Assembly: GCA_016215315.1 (NCBI GenBank)
Contig: JACRKG010000007.1
Span: 1-62,739, forward strand
Source: Candidatus Woesearchaeota archaeon
GTDB lineage: Archaea > Nanobdellota > Nanobdellia > Woesearchaeales > ARS49
Length of the DNA stretch: 62,739 bases
Direction of reading: 5' to 3'
Shown: positions 53,937 to 61,806 of the stretch, one piece after another
Layout of the letters: each line of letters starts with the position of its first letter
How positions within the stretch are numbered: position 1 is the stretch's first letter
The notes under the pieces: model-generated
What the model was told of the DNA's origin: nothing
Database searches by the model: none
Seen by the model: only the letters and a program-made list of their open reading frames with translations
Position numbers and translations under genes: made by a program

Positions 53937-54827
53937 CTACAAACCCCAAACCTTTTTCATTTTATTAACACTCCTTTCGCGCACTGCGACTACACCACGA
54001 GAGGGCCTGTTGTAATTGATGCTGCCATCCGCGTATATGCCGAAGTAGCCGTCGCCTACACCAAACACCACAGCCCGCTCACTGTTTCTTTCTGTTAAAG
54101 TGGGAGTCCATAGTTTTATTTCTCTAAGATTTCCATTTCTTCTAGGACTCAAATATTGAAATACTTCTCCTGCATGTTCATAACCTTCACCTAATAATTT
54201 TTGAAGTACAGGTTTTGCTTTATCTGGAATAAGATTTACCTTGCCTAAATTTGTTTCATCTTGCTCCGGAGCTAAAACTAAATAAGACCGAGCATCACTT
54301 GATTTAGTAAATTCTAGAATTTCTAAATTGATTTTTTTAATGCTTCCATCTAACTGTAAGCTCTCAACAACAGCATCTAAACCAGGACCGTATCTAACTT
54401 CGGTACCAGTGTGAGAACAAGCATTGCCATACCAACCCCAATCTTTATGAAACAAGTCAATACATTCTTTAACAATTTCTTGATAACTGGAGTCATTTCG
54501 TAATTCATAAAGTGCTCTGGCCATTTGATACAAAACAACACTATTGGGAACAACAATCCCATCACTTCTTTCAGCACAATGTGTTCTCCAACCATCATGA
54601 GTTTTTTCACTCTTGCCATCTAAATGTGCATTCAATAATTTAACGCTTCCAATATTGGCAAGATTATGAAAAACAAAACCATCACTGAATTTGTATAAAC
54701 AAACATTGCCAATTACAGGTTTCACTTCAGGAGTTTCAGGCATACTGTCAAATATTTTGTTAACTTTATCTGCCAAATTCTCATCGAAACTCGTTCTCTT
54801 CTTTTCACCCAATATTTTATTTTTCAT
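53937..54827 (-). CDS. array paralogue, type B
   Basis: A 296-aa protein. Tag NKILGEKKRTSFDENLADKVN, IFDSMPETPEVKP. Type B core, unlike type A: SDGFVFHNL, GSVKLLN, DGIVVPNSVVLYQMARALYELRN, HTGTEVRYGPGLDAVVESLQLDGS, YLVLAPEQ, EVFQYLSPRRNGNLREI, PSRGVVAV near the end, then a short tail RERSVNKMKKVWGL. It is the first gene after MoxR in transcription order. Confidence 0.76.
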   Translation of the reverse strand: MKNKILGEKKRTSFDENLADKVNKIFDSMPETPEVKPVIGNVCLYKFSDGFVFHNLANIGSVKLLNAHLDGKSEKTHDGWRTHCAERSDGIVVPNSVVLYQMARALYELRNDSSYQEIVKECIDLFHKDWGWYGNACSHTGTEVRYGPGLDAVVESLQLDGSIKKINLEILEFTKSSDARSYLVLAPEQDETNLGKVNLIPDKAKPVLQKLLGEGYEHAGEVFQYLSPRRNGNLREIKLWTPTLTERNSERAVVFGVGDGYFGIYADGSINYNRPSRGVVAVRERSVNKMKKVWGL

Positions 54828-54848
54828 TTCCTACAAACTTTTTCCATT

Positions 54849-56300
54849 TTATTTTTCTTTCTCATGCAACGCAACTAATTCTTTTCCTTTAGGTTTTTCT
54901 TCGCTCGCGTCTGTGTTTTCTTCGCTTGCATTCTCGCTTGCTTTTTTTGCGTCTTCTGCTTCTTTCTTTTCTTTCTTTTGTGCTTCTTTTAGTTGTTCCA
55001 TTTCGAAATCAATTACGTCTTTTACCCAGCCCATTCCGATTTCTCTTTTTTCATCTGTGAATGGTTCTATTTTTTTAAGGCTGCCTTTAGCTTTGTCGCC
55101 TAATTTATTCCAGTCGCCTATTTTCTTTTGGCCGTTGTCATCATACGTGAAGAAGGATGTTATTTTCTTTCCATTTTTTGCTTTTTCTAGGGCGCAAAGA
55201 ATAAAGTCTTCATTAGATCTGAAATCTTTTTTTAGTTTGTCAACTACTTCTTTCATTAGTGCAGGGTTGTGATCGAAGTATTCTGTTTTTAGCACTGTTG
55301 GATTTAGTAATTGCTGGTATGCTCCTGTTAGTTCAAATGCTTTGAATATTGTGTCCACTGAATTTAGTGCTTGGTGTGGATTTTTTATTTTTGCAAGATA
55401 TTCTAATGCGCAGGCATACTTTAGTATTGCTTGTAGTGTTCTTTCTACTGGTGATTTTACTAAAGAACACAACGCATGGCTTCCATCTGCTGCGTTGTTG
55501 TGTTGGCAGTCATGGCATCCCATTGGCCATATTTTTCCTTTACGACCGTATCTTATGCAGTTGTCCAGTCCAAATTCTAAGTAGTACATTGCTGCTAATG
55601 CATCCATTCCCGGATTTCTTGTTAGCTCTGCTATTTCTCTGGAAGAAATTATTAGTTTATCACTAATATCTCTCAATGGAGCTTCTTTGACTGTTGGGTC
55701 TGCTATTTTTTGTTTTAGTTTTAATTTGTCTTTCCTTGTTGGTTTGTAATCTTCATGATCTACGTCAATTGTTACGTGTAGTCTGTTGTACATTGCTTTG
55801 TCTGCTTCAAATGTTCCTTGGAATTCTGAATTTCCTAAGTTTGCTGTTGCAATAAGCAAGTGATATCCTTCTCTACCTAAGCGGAAGCTTCTTCCTTGAA
55901 AGTCCATCATTCCATCACCTAATCCTAAGAATTGGTTTTGTGTTACTTCCGGAGCTCTGTTAAGTTCGTCAACAAAATAAACCATTGCTTTAATGTCATC
56001 TTTCAACACTCTTCTTGCTTCTGTTTTATTTAGTTCGCTGAATATTTCATTGTAAATATCTATTTCAGGATGAGCTCTAACCATTATTCCTTGCCCACCT
56101 TCAGAAAAATTTCCTTTAAAATAAAAATTAAAGATGTCTTTCGCTAATTGCGATTTTCCAGTACCGCTGTCTCCCACTAACATTAAGTTTAGTTTTGCTA
56201 GCACTGCCGCTATTGCACAGTCTGAAACAGTTAAGTTCGCATAAACTTTCTCACTGTTCATATAGTTTGGTAAAATTAGTTCTTCATATTTTAATGCCAT
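54849..56300 (-). CDS. MoxR-type AAA+ ATPase
   Basis: A 483-aa AAA+ ATPase of the MoxR group, which act with vWA proteins as chaperones that remodel or activate clients. Walker A GDSGTGKS (43-50), Walker B VYFVDELNRA (D111, E112), sensor 1 ATANLGN (about N154). An inserted Cys/His cluster (C261, C264, H266, H274, C277) may bind zinc and is unusual for the family. The C-terminus is a Lys/Glu/Ala-rich tail. It sits inside the tagged-paralogue array with a 2-base gap to the upstream gene, and the vWA partner is 12 kb downstream in the same operon. Confidence 0.92.
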   Translation of the reverse strand: MALKYEELILPNYMNSEKVYANLTVSDCAIAAVLAKLNLMLVGDSGTGKSQLAKDIFNFYFKGNFSEGGQGIMVRAHPEIDIYNEIFSELNKTEARRVLKDDIKAMVYFVDELNRAPEVTQNQFLGLGDGMMDFQGRSFRLGREGYHLLIATANLGNSEFQGTFEADKAMYNRLHVTIDVDHEDYKPTRKDKLKLKQKIADPTVKEAPLRDISDKLIISSREIAELTRNPGMDALAAMYYLEFGLDNCIRYGRKGKIWPMGCHDCQHNNAADGSHALCSLVKSPVERTLQAILKYACALEYLAKIKNPHQALNSVDTIFKAFELTGAYQQLLNPTVLKTEYFDHNPALMKEVVDKLKKDFRSNEDFILCALEKAKNGKKITSFFTYDDNGQKKIGDWNKLGDKAKGSLKKIEPFTDEKREIGMGWVKDVIDFEMEQLKEAQKKEKKEAEDAKKASENASEENTDASEEKPKGKELVALHEKEK

Positions 56301-56302
56301 TT

Positions 56303-57244
56303 TTATTTTCCTCCATAATCATTTGTTTTGGGAATTGTTAGTTCGCCTGATTGAGCTTGATATGCTAATTCATTTAATGCTTGAATTTCCGAATTTTCAT
56401 GAACTGCTACCACACCACGAGAGGGCCTGCCGTCATTGATGCTGCCACTAGCATTGATGCCGAAGTCGTAGTCGTCGATATTGTCGACACCAAACACCAC
56501 AACCCGCTCACTGTTTCTTTTTGTTAAAGTAGGAGTCCAAAGTCTAATTTCTCTCAAATTATCATTTTCTCTAGGACTTACATATTGAAATACTTCTCCA
56601 GCTCTTTCATAACCTTCACCTAACAATGCTTGAAGTACAGGTCTTGCATTATCTGGAATAACATTCACAGTTCCTAAATTTTTTTCTGCATGTTCTGGAG
56701 CTAAAACAAAATAAGACCAATCATCATTTGCTTTAATAAATTCTGGAATTTTTAAACTAATTTTTTTAGTGCTTCCATCTAATTGCAAACTAGCAACCAC
56801 TGCATCTAAACCTGCGCCATAACTTACTTTGGTGCCAGTATGAGTATAAATCTCAGCCCAATCTTTATTAAACAAAACAAGACACTCTTTAACAAGCTCT
56901 TGATAATCATGAACATTTCTCAATTTATAAAGCACTCTGGCCATTTGATATAAAATAACACTATTAGGAACAACAACACCATCAGATCTATTATCACAAT
57001 AAATTCTCCAATTATCCTGAGATTTAGGACTGCCAGCCAAATACTCGTTCAATAATTTCACACTGCCAACACCAGGAAGATTATAAAAAATAAAACCATC
57101 ACTAGCTTTTTCTAATCGAACATTGCCAATTACAGGTTTCACTTTCGGGGTTTCAGGCATTTTATCAAATATTTGATTAACTTTATCTGCTAAATTTTCA
57201 TCAAAATTACTTTTCTTTTTATCGCCTAGTATTTGTTGATTCAT
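56303..57244 (-). CDS. array paralogue, type B
   Basis: A 313-aa protein. Tag NQQILGDKKKSNFDENLADKVN, IFDKMPETPKVKP. Core as at 53937: SDGFIFYNLPGVGSVKLLN, VVPNSVILYQMARVLYKLRN, HTGTKVSYGAGLDAVVASLQLDGS, EVFQYVSPRENDNLREI, RPSRGVVAV, then a unique 25-residue tail ending NDYGGK, whose Gly-Gly codons (GGAGGA) serve as the MoxR ribosome site. Confidence 0.76.
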   Translation of the reverse strand: MNQQILGDKKKSNFDENLADKVNQIFDKMPETPKVKPVIGNVRLEKASDGFIFYNLPGVGSVKLLNEYLAGSPKSQDNWRIYCDNRSDGVVVPNSVILYQMARVLYKLRNVHDYQELVKECLVLFNKDWAEIYTHTGTKVSYGAGLDAVVASLQLDGSTKKISLKIPEFIKANDDWSYFVLAPEHAEKNLGTVNVIPDNARPVLQALLGEGYERAGEVFQYVSPRENDNLREIRLWTPTLTKRNSERVVVFGVDNIDDYDFGINASGSINDGRPSRGVVAVHENSEIQALNELAYQAQSGELTIPKTNDYGGK

Positions 57245-58029
57245 TTTACTCTCACTCCTCTTGATGAAGATTCTCGATTTTGTGTTTCAACATCACCATC
57301 AACGTCAAAACCGATATGAATTATGCCTCTATTTACTGGCACTATTTTGTTCGGTTCAGGAACCCAAATCAAGTTATTTTCTTGTATCTTTTGCGGTAAA
57401 TCTTCAAATTTTCTGGTAAAAAAATACTCAACCAATTCTGGAAATGAATCTTTTAAGTCTTTAATCACATTCACTCCTTGTTTTAATATTGGACCTGAAA
57501 AGCAACGCACTGATCCTGAAAATTGTAAAGATGCAGCATCATACTTAGTTCCATCAAAATCAAGACGTGTAACACCTTCGCAAATTTCAAAATTCTGAAC
57601 TTTTCCATTTATTGTTATTGTGTAAGCTTGATTGCACCACTCAAAATAATTCACAGACATACTATTAACTATTTCAACTAAGTGTGTTAAGTGCGCAGGT
57701 ATTTTATTTTCTAAACCAAGCAAATAAAGCCCTACTTGTTCTTGAAAACTCAAGTGTCTTTGATATCCCGAACCCATTATTCTTTGCTGACTTTGTGAAA
57801 AAGGTAAATAAATAACACTCCCAGCTCTATAATCTATATAAGCAAAAGATTCAATATCCAATTTACTGAAATAATCCAAGTCGTAAGAAACTTTATCTGA
57901 AACATTTTCGGGAACAGTAGTTTGTTCTGGAACTTTATCAGGCATCTTATCAAAAATCTCATTAACATAATCAGCTAAGTTATCATCAAAATTACTTTTC
58001 TTTTTATCGCCTAAGATTTCACTCTTCAT
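57241..58029 (-). CDS. array paralogue, type D
   Basis: A 262-aa protein. Tag KSEILGDKKKSNFDDNLADYVN, IFDKMPDKV. Core: LDYFSKLDIESFAYIDY, GSGYQRHLSFQEQ (compare RGYQRHLRPAE at 58261), LVEYFFTRKFEDLPQKI; it ends SSRGVRVK. Its start lies inside the AbrB-like gene's end (11-bp overlap). Confidence 0.74.
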   Translation of the reverse strand: MKSEILGDKKKSNFDDNLADYVNEIFDKMPDKVPEQTTVPENVSDKVSYDLDYFSKLDIESFAYIDYRAGSVIYLPFSQSQQRIMGSGYQRHLSFQEQVGLYLLGLENKIPAHLTHLVEIVNSMSVNYFEWCNQAYTITINGKVQNFEICEGVTRLDFDGTKYDAASLQFSGSVRCFSGPILKQGVNVIKDLKDSFPELVEYFFTRKFEDLPQKIQENNLIWVPEPNKIVPVNRGIIHIGFDVDGDVETQNRESSSRGVRVK

Positions 58030-58264
58030 TTGCGCCCTCCAAAATAAATTCTTTTACAGTTTGTGGTTTATTGTTTACTGGACTGCGAACTCCAAACTGT
58101 AAACTTTGAACTGAGTTATTTTCTTCACCTGGTTTTCTTATTACTTCAATTGTGAGTTTGACTAATGTTTTTGGTTGTAATTCTCCGCGGAGTACTTTTG
58201 GTATTACAATTATTGAATTGTCGCCGTGTTTTGCTATGTTTTTTGTGATTATGAATTTGCTCAT
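58019..58264 (-). CDS. AbrB-like protein carrying a repeat-derived segment
   Basis: An 81-aa protein. Residues 1-42 (KFIITKNIAKHGDNSIIVIPKVLRGELQPKTLVKLTIEV) resemble SpoVT/AbrB swapped-hairpin DNA-binding domains. The segment after PGEENN, about 20 residues starting SVQSLQFGVRSPV, is encoded by a palindromic heptamer repeat (58053-58114) that keeps the frame. The last residues LEGANEE carry GGAGGGC, the ribosome site of the next paralogue. The ATG at 58264 overlaps the upstream stop by 4 bp. It may regulate the operon, by inference. Confidence 0.72.
   Translation of the reverse strand: MSKFIITKNIAKHGDNSIIVIPKVLRGELQPKTLVKLTIEVIRKPGEENNSVQSLQFGVRSPVNNKPQTVKEFILEGANEE
58053..58114. repeat. 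palindromic heptamer repeat inside a gene
   Basis: Rightward units (ACAGTTT, GTGGTTT, ATTGTTT), the centre ACTGGACTG, then CGAACTC, CAAACTG, TAAACTT, TGAACTG. It lies wholly within the AbrB-like gene without breaking its frame. Confidence 0.7.
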
Positions 58265-58956
58265 TTTTCTCGCACTCCAAAACTGCATCTTTTGCCAACG
58301 GTTAATTCTTTACCATTTTCTGCTAGTATTGAAATAGGAAAGAATGTGTTTAATCCATTAACAGAAATTGTAGGATTTCTATTTAGTACTTCTTTAGGAA
58401 AATCTTCAATTTTTCTTCCGTACAATAACTTAACAAGCTCTTCAGAGAAATATTCTAGAGGTACATGTGCATTTTTTTTTAACAAAGATGCTCTTAATTT
58501 CGGAGTTACTTGAAAAACATATCTTTTCCCTTTAAGTTTTGGCGGACACCAATTCTCTGGGTCTAATACTACTTTTATTGTTTCAGGACTAAAATAAATT
58601 GCAGCACTCAGCCAAAAATTGTGATTATTAAACCACATAGCAATAGTTTTGTATTTTCCTTCGGGATTTTTTAATGCTTCAAACATTATTGAACTATACT
58701 CTGCAGGTCTTAAGTGTCTTTGATAACCTCTCGACCTAAGTTTTTCAAGACTTTCATCGAACGATAATTCTTCAGAGTATAAACAAACATCCAATTCTAG
58801 TCTTTCCAAATCAACAATAGGAAATTCAGAGTCAGGCAAAATGATTTCATTTTCTGGAACAACATCAGGCTTACCATCAAATATTTTGTTAACTATGTCT
58901 GCCAAGTTATCATCAAAACTTATTTTCTTTTTATCGCCCAGTATGTTTTGATTCAT
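58261..58956 (-). CDS. array paralogue, type D
   Basis: A 231-aa protein. Tag NQNILGDKKKISFDDNLADIVN, IFDGKPD. Core: FDESLEKLRSRGYQRHLRPAE, VVLDPENWCPPK, ELVKLLYGRKIEDFPKEV; it ends CSFGVREK. It is the nearest match to 39776 and 57241. GGAGTG of the FGV codons is the AbrB ribosome site. Confidence 0.74.
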   Translation of the reverse strand: MNQNILGDKKKISFDDNLADIVNKIFDGKPDVVPENEIILPDSEFPIVDLERLELDVCLYSEELSFDESLEKLRSRGYQRHLRPAEYSSIMFEALKNPEGKYKTIAMWFNNHNFWLSAAIYFSPETIKVVLDPENWCPPKLKGKRYVFQVTPKLRASLLKKNAHVPLEYFSEELVKLLYGRKIEDFPKEVLNRNPTISVNGLNTFFPISILAENGKELTVGKRCSFGVREK

Positions 58957-58959
58957 TTC

Positions 58960-59895
58960 TTAACCTTCTATTATTACATCAATTCTAGGATTATTTTTTT
59001 GCGGAACTCCAACAAAACGAGCATGTTTATTCATTCCACTAACTCCGCTAAGCCCGTTAAAATCTTGATTAATTAATAGCATACGTCCTTGTGATTGTTC
59101 TGGATTAATTTTATTAATTTCATTAAACACATGCCAGTTACCAACTTTCTGAGATGCAAAGCTATCAAAATATTGCTCAAGATGTTCTAAAGTTCCTGCT
59201 CTCGCAATTACTAAATCATTACTTAAGAACTGAACTTTGTTATGATACTCTGACCCAGTATTTCTTACCTTATCAAAATCAAGAACTATGCCATATCTTC
59301 CAAAAGGATCAGGAATTAAGCCACGTTTTACATCATCTACATCATACAATTCTATTCTTTCTCCGTTTGGAAGTTCTCCATTAAGTAAATTATTCCAGTC
59401 TCCTGTAGAATATTTTATTGCATTTTGTGGCGTTAGATATTCATCAAAAATAAGATACTCTATTTTAGAACTTAGTATTCCTCCGCCATGAACTATGATT
59501 ATTACTGGATTGCCATTTGCATCTAGACCAACATTTTCTTCACTGAGTGCAGTATGAAATCTTCGTTTCAACCAATGAGTTTTATTTGCAACACTCAGTC
59601 CTGCAATTAAGTAAGGCAGACTAGCAATAACGCCATTTTTTTCAGCAACCCAACTTAAGCACCTCATTAAAGAACCACCAACAATGAGAGGGCTGTTTTT
59701 TAATTTTTCATCATTCCAATAAAAGTGATCATTGCCTCGCTCAATTAAGTCTTTGACGCTAAAAGGAAAATCAGAAGAAACAACTTCTTGCTCAGGAACT
59801 TCATCGGGCATCTTATCAAATATTCCATTAACATAATCCGCTAAATTCTCATCAAAACTAGTCTTCTTCTTATCCCCTAATATGTTCTGGTTCAT
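58960..59895 (-). CDS. array paralogue, type C
   Basis: A 311-aa protein. Tag NQNILGDKKKTSFDENLADYVN, IFDKMPDEVPEQE. Type C core, shared with 60741: VVSSDFPFSVKDLIERG, VIASLPYLIAGLSVA, HTALSEENVGLD, IVHGGGILSSKIEY, GRYGIVLD, LVIARAGTLEHLEQYF, ARFVGVPQKNNP. The RGV position reads VGV here. Confidence 0.75.
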   Translation of the reverse strand: MNQNILGDKKKTSFDENLADYVNGIFDKMPDEVPEQEVVSSDFPFSVKDLIERGNDHFYWNDEKLKNSPLIVGGSLMRCLSWVAEKNGVIASLPYLIAGLSVANKTHWLKRRFHTALSEENVGLDANGNPVIIIVHGGGILSSKIEYLIFDEYLTPQNAIKYSTGDWNNLLNGELPNGERIELYDVDDVKRGLIPDPFGRYGIVLDFDKVRNTGSEYHNKVQFLSNDLVIARAGTLEHLEQYFDSFASQKVGNWHVFNEINKINPEQSQGRMLLINQDFNGLSGVSGMNKHARFVGVPQKNNPRIDVIIEG

Positions 59896-60737
59896 TTTTC
59901 TTTCACCGCAACCACTCCACGGGCAACCTCATTGCTGTCAACGCTCATGGTGGCATAGACGCTGAAGCTATCTTTGAAGACGCCAAACGTCACAGCACTC
60001 ACATTATTCCTTTTTTTTAGAGATGGAGTCAAGAGTATTATTTCTCTAAGATCATTATTTTTTCTAGGACTTAAGTATTGGAATACTTCTCCTGCTTGTT
60101 CATATCCTTCGCCTAATAATTCTTGAAGTATAGGTTTTGCATTATCAGGAATAGTGTTTGAATTTCCTAAGTTTTCTTCTGTTTGTTCTGGAGCTAAAAC
60201 CAAATAAGCCCAAACATCACTCCGCTTAGTAAATTCAGGAAATTCTAAATTAATTGTTTTAACACTGCCATCTAATTGTAAATGCTCAATGACGACTCTA
60301 TCTAAACAAGGACTATACTCAATTTTAGTGCCTGTATGAGGATATTCCTTAATCCAATCTTGAGTAAACAAAACATGACACTTGACAACATCCATATGGT
60401 TTGTAGCATTTCTTAATTCATAAAGTACTCGCGCCATTTGATACAAAACAATACTATTAGGAACAACCAATCCATTACTATGCCCACAATAAACTCTCCA
60501 ATCACCATGACCTCTAGAACTGCCATTATCTAAATACTGGTTCAACAACTTCACACTACCAACACCAGGAAGATTATGAAAAATAAAACCATCACTAACC
60601 TTTTGTAAACGAACACTACTTTCTACCGGTTCAACTTCAGGAATCTCAGGCATTTTATCGTAAATCCCATTAACATAATCTGCAAGATTATCGTCAAAGT
60701 TTGTTTTCTTTTTTTCGCCTAATATGTTTTGGTTCAT
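59892..60737 (-). CDS. array paralogue, type B
   Basis: A 281-aa protein. Tag NQNILGEKKKTNFDDNLADYVN, IYDKMPEIPEVEP. Core: SDGFIFHNLPGVGSVKLLN, GLVVPNSIVLYQMARVLYELRN, HTGTKIEYSPCLDRVVIEHLQLDGS, YLVLAPEQTEENLG, EVFQYLSPRKNNDLREI; it ends VARGVVAVKEK. Types B and C alternate at this end of the array. Confidence 0.76.
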   Translation of the reverse strand: MNQNILGEKKKTNFDDNLADYVNGIYDKMPEIPEVEPVESSVRLQKVSDGFIFHNLPGVGSVKLLNQYLDNGSSRGHGDWRVYCGHSNGLVVPNSIVLYQMARVLYELRNATNHMDVVKCHVLFTQDWIKEYPHTGTKIEYSPCLDRVVIEHLQLDGSVKTINLEFPEFTKRSDVWAYLVLAPEQTEENLGNSNTIPDNAKPILQELLGEGYEQAGEVFQYLSPRKNNDLREIILLTPSLKKRNNVSAVTFGVFKDSFSVYATMSVDSNEVARGVVAVKEK

Positions 60738-60740
60738 TTC

Positions 60741-61703
60741 TTATCCTTCTATTATTGTCATATTATTTTGTAAATTCTCTTTTTGAGGAACTACAACAAA
60801 ACGACCTGTCTCGCCCAGGAAATTACCTGCTTGAATGCCTTTGAAAGTACCCTCAATATAAAGTCCAGATCCCAGAGGGATTAAATTATTATTTTCTTTG
60901 TATGATTGATAGTGGTAAACAATTTCTTTTCCAATAAAGCTTCCATTTTTTACATTCTCAAAATATTTATCTAAATATTCTAAAGTCCCAGCTCGGGCAA
61001 TAACTAATTCATTATTAAGAAAATCTTTTTTTTCATAAGCGCTAGGAAGGGCGTAGTTTTTATAGCAAGTAACTACCCCATATCTTCCAAAAAGATTTTT
61101 TACTTTGCCATTCTTAACATCATCAACAGAATATAATTTTATCCGTTCTCCCGAAGGAAGAATGCCTTTAAGTAAATTCTCAAATTCATTTTCTTCAAAC
61201 TTTACTTTTCCTTCTTCACTCAGCCCTTCAGAATAAGCTCTTTCTATTCTATTAGGAGTTAATAATCCGCCGCCATGAACTACAACTACTACCGCGGTTC
61301 CTTTATCAAAAAACTTTCCTTCTTTGTCAATACCAAGATTTTCTTCGCTGTGTGCAGTATGCCAAATACCTTTTAAAAAATTATTTTCATCAGCAACACT
61401 TAAGCCCGCAATTAAATAAGGCAGAGAAGCAACAACACCATTTTTTTCTTTAGCCCACTTCAAAGCAGTTTTTAATGAGCTTAGATAACCCAAATTATGA
61501 TTTTTCTCTCCCTTAAGATCAAAAGAAAATCTAGCATCACAACCTCGCTCCAATAAATCTTTGACGCTAAAAGGAAAATCAGAAGAAACAACTTCTTGCT
61601 CAGGAACTTCATCTGGCATCTTATCAAAAATCCCATTAACATAATCTGCAAGATTATCATCGAAATTACTTTTCTTTTTATCCCCTAGTATTTGTAAGCC
61701 CAT
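60741..61703 (-). CDS. array paralogue 1 in transcription order, type C
   Basis: A 320-aa protein and the first gene of the operon. Tag LQILGDKKKSNFDDNLADYVN, IFDKMPDEVPEQE; the linker to VVSSDFPFSVKDLLERG is almost the same as at 58960. Core: VVASLPYLIAGLSVA, HTAHSEENLGID, VVHGGGLLTPNRIE, FGRYGVVT, LVIARAGTLEYLDKYF, GRFVVVPQKEN. It ends in IIEG rather than RGV. A TATA box lies about 45 bases before the ATG. Confidence 0.76.
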   Translation of the reverse strand: MGLQILGDKKKSNFDDNLADYVNGIFDKMPDEVPEQEVVSSDFPFSVKDLLERGCDARFSFDLKGEKNHNLGYLSSLKTALKWAKEKNGVVASLPYLIAGLSVADENNFLKGIWHTAHSEENLGIDKEGKFFDKGTAVVVVVHGGGLLTPNRIERAYSEGLSEEGKVKFEENEFENLLKGILPSGERIKLYSVDDVKNGKVKNLFGRYGVVTCYKNYALPSAYEKKDFLNNELVIARAGTLEYLDKYFENVKNGSFIGKEIVYHYQSYKENNNLIPLGSGLYIEGTFKGIQAGNFLGETGRFVVVPQKENLQNNMTIIEG

Positions 61704-61744
61704 TTGATTAAAATAACAATTCTATGACAACAGAGTATCAATTT

Positions 61745-61755
61745 TGTTTATAAAG
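61745..61755 (-). promoter_or_regulatory. TATA box of the array operon
   Basis: GCTTTATAAAC on the minus strand, about 45 bases before the first array ATG at 61703; transcription would start near 61725, leaving a leader of about 20 nt. It is the only clear promoter I see before 37397. Confidence 0.55.
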
Positions 61756-61806
61756 CTTTAAAAAAGGCTTAAAAAGGGCAATATTACTAAAACTCAGATA
61801 TTCTTT

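Larger units (their letters stand above)
37397..61745 (-). other. tandem array operon of tagged paralogues with MoxR and vWA genes
   Basis: One minus-strand run of 28 genes with overlaps or gaps of a few bases: 25 proteins sharing an N-terminal tag (ILGDKKKSSFDDNLADVVN then IFDxMPE), plus a MoxR ATPase, an HExxH-vWA protein and an AbrB-like protein. By core sequence the tagged proteins fall into type A (17 genes at 37-54 kb except 39776), type B (53937, 56303, 59892), type C (58960, 60741) and type D (39776, 57241, 58261). Most end in [S/C/A]RGV or a close variant. Each junction has its ribosome site inside the previous gene's last codons. Confidence 0.85.

Noticed and set aside
37397..61703. 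CRISPR-like array because of the evenly spaced direct repeats
   Set aside because: The repeats are about 0.8 kb apart and are the coding sequence of the N-terminal tag in full-length genes.
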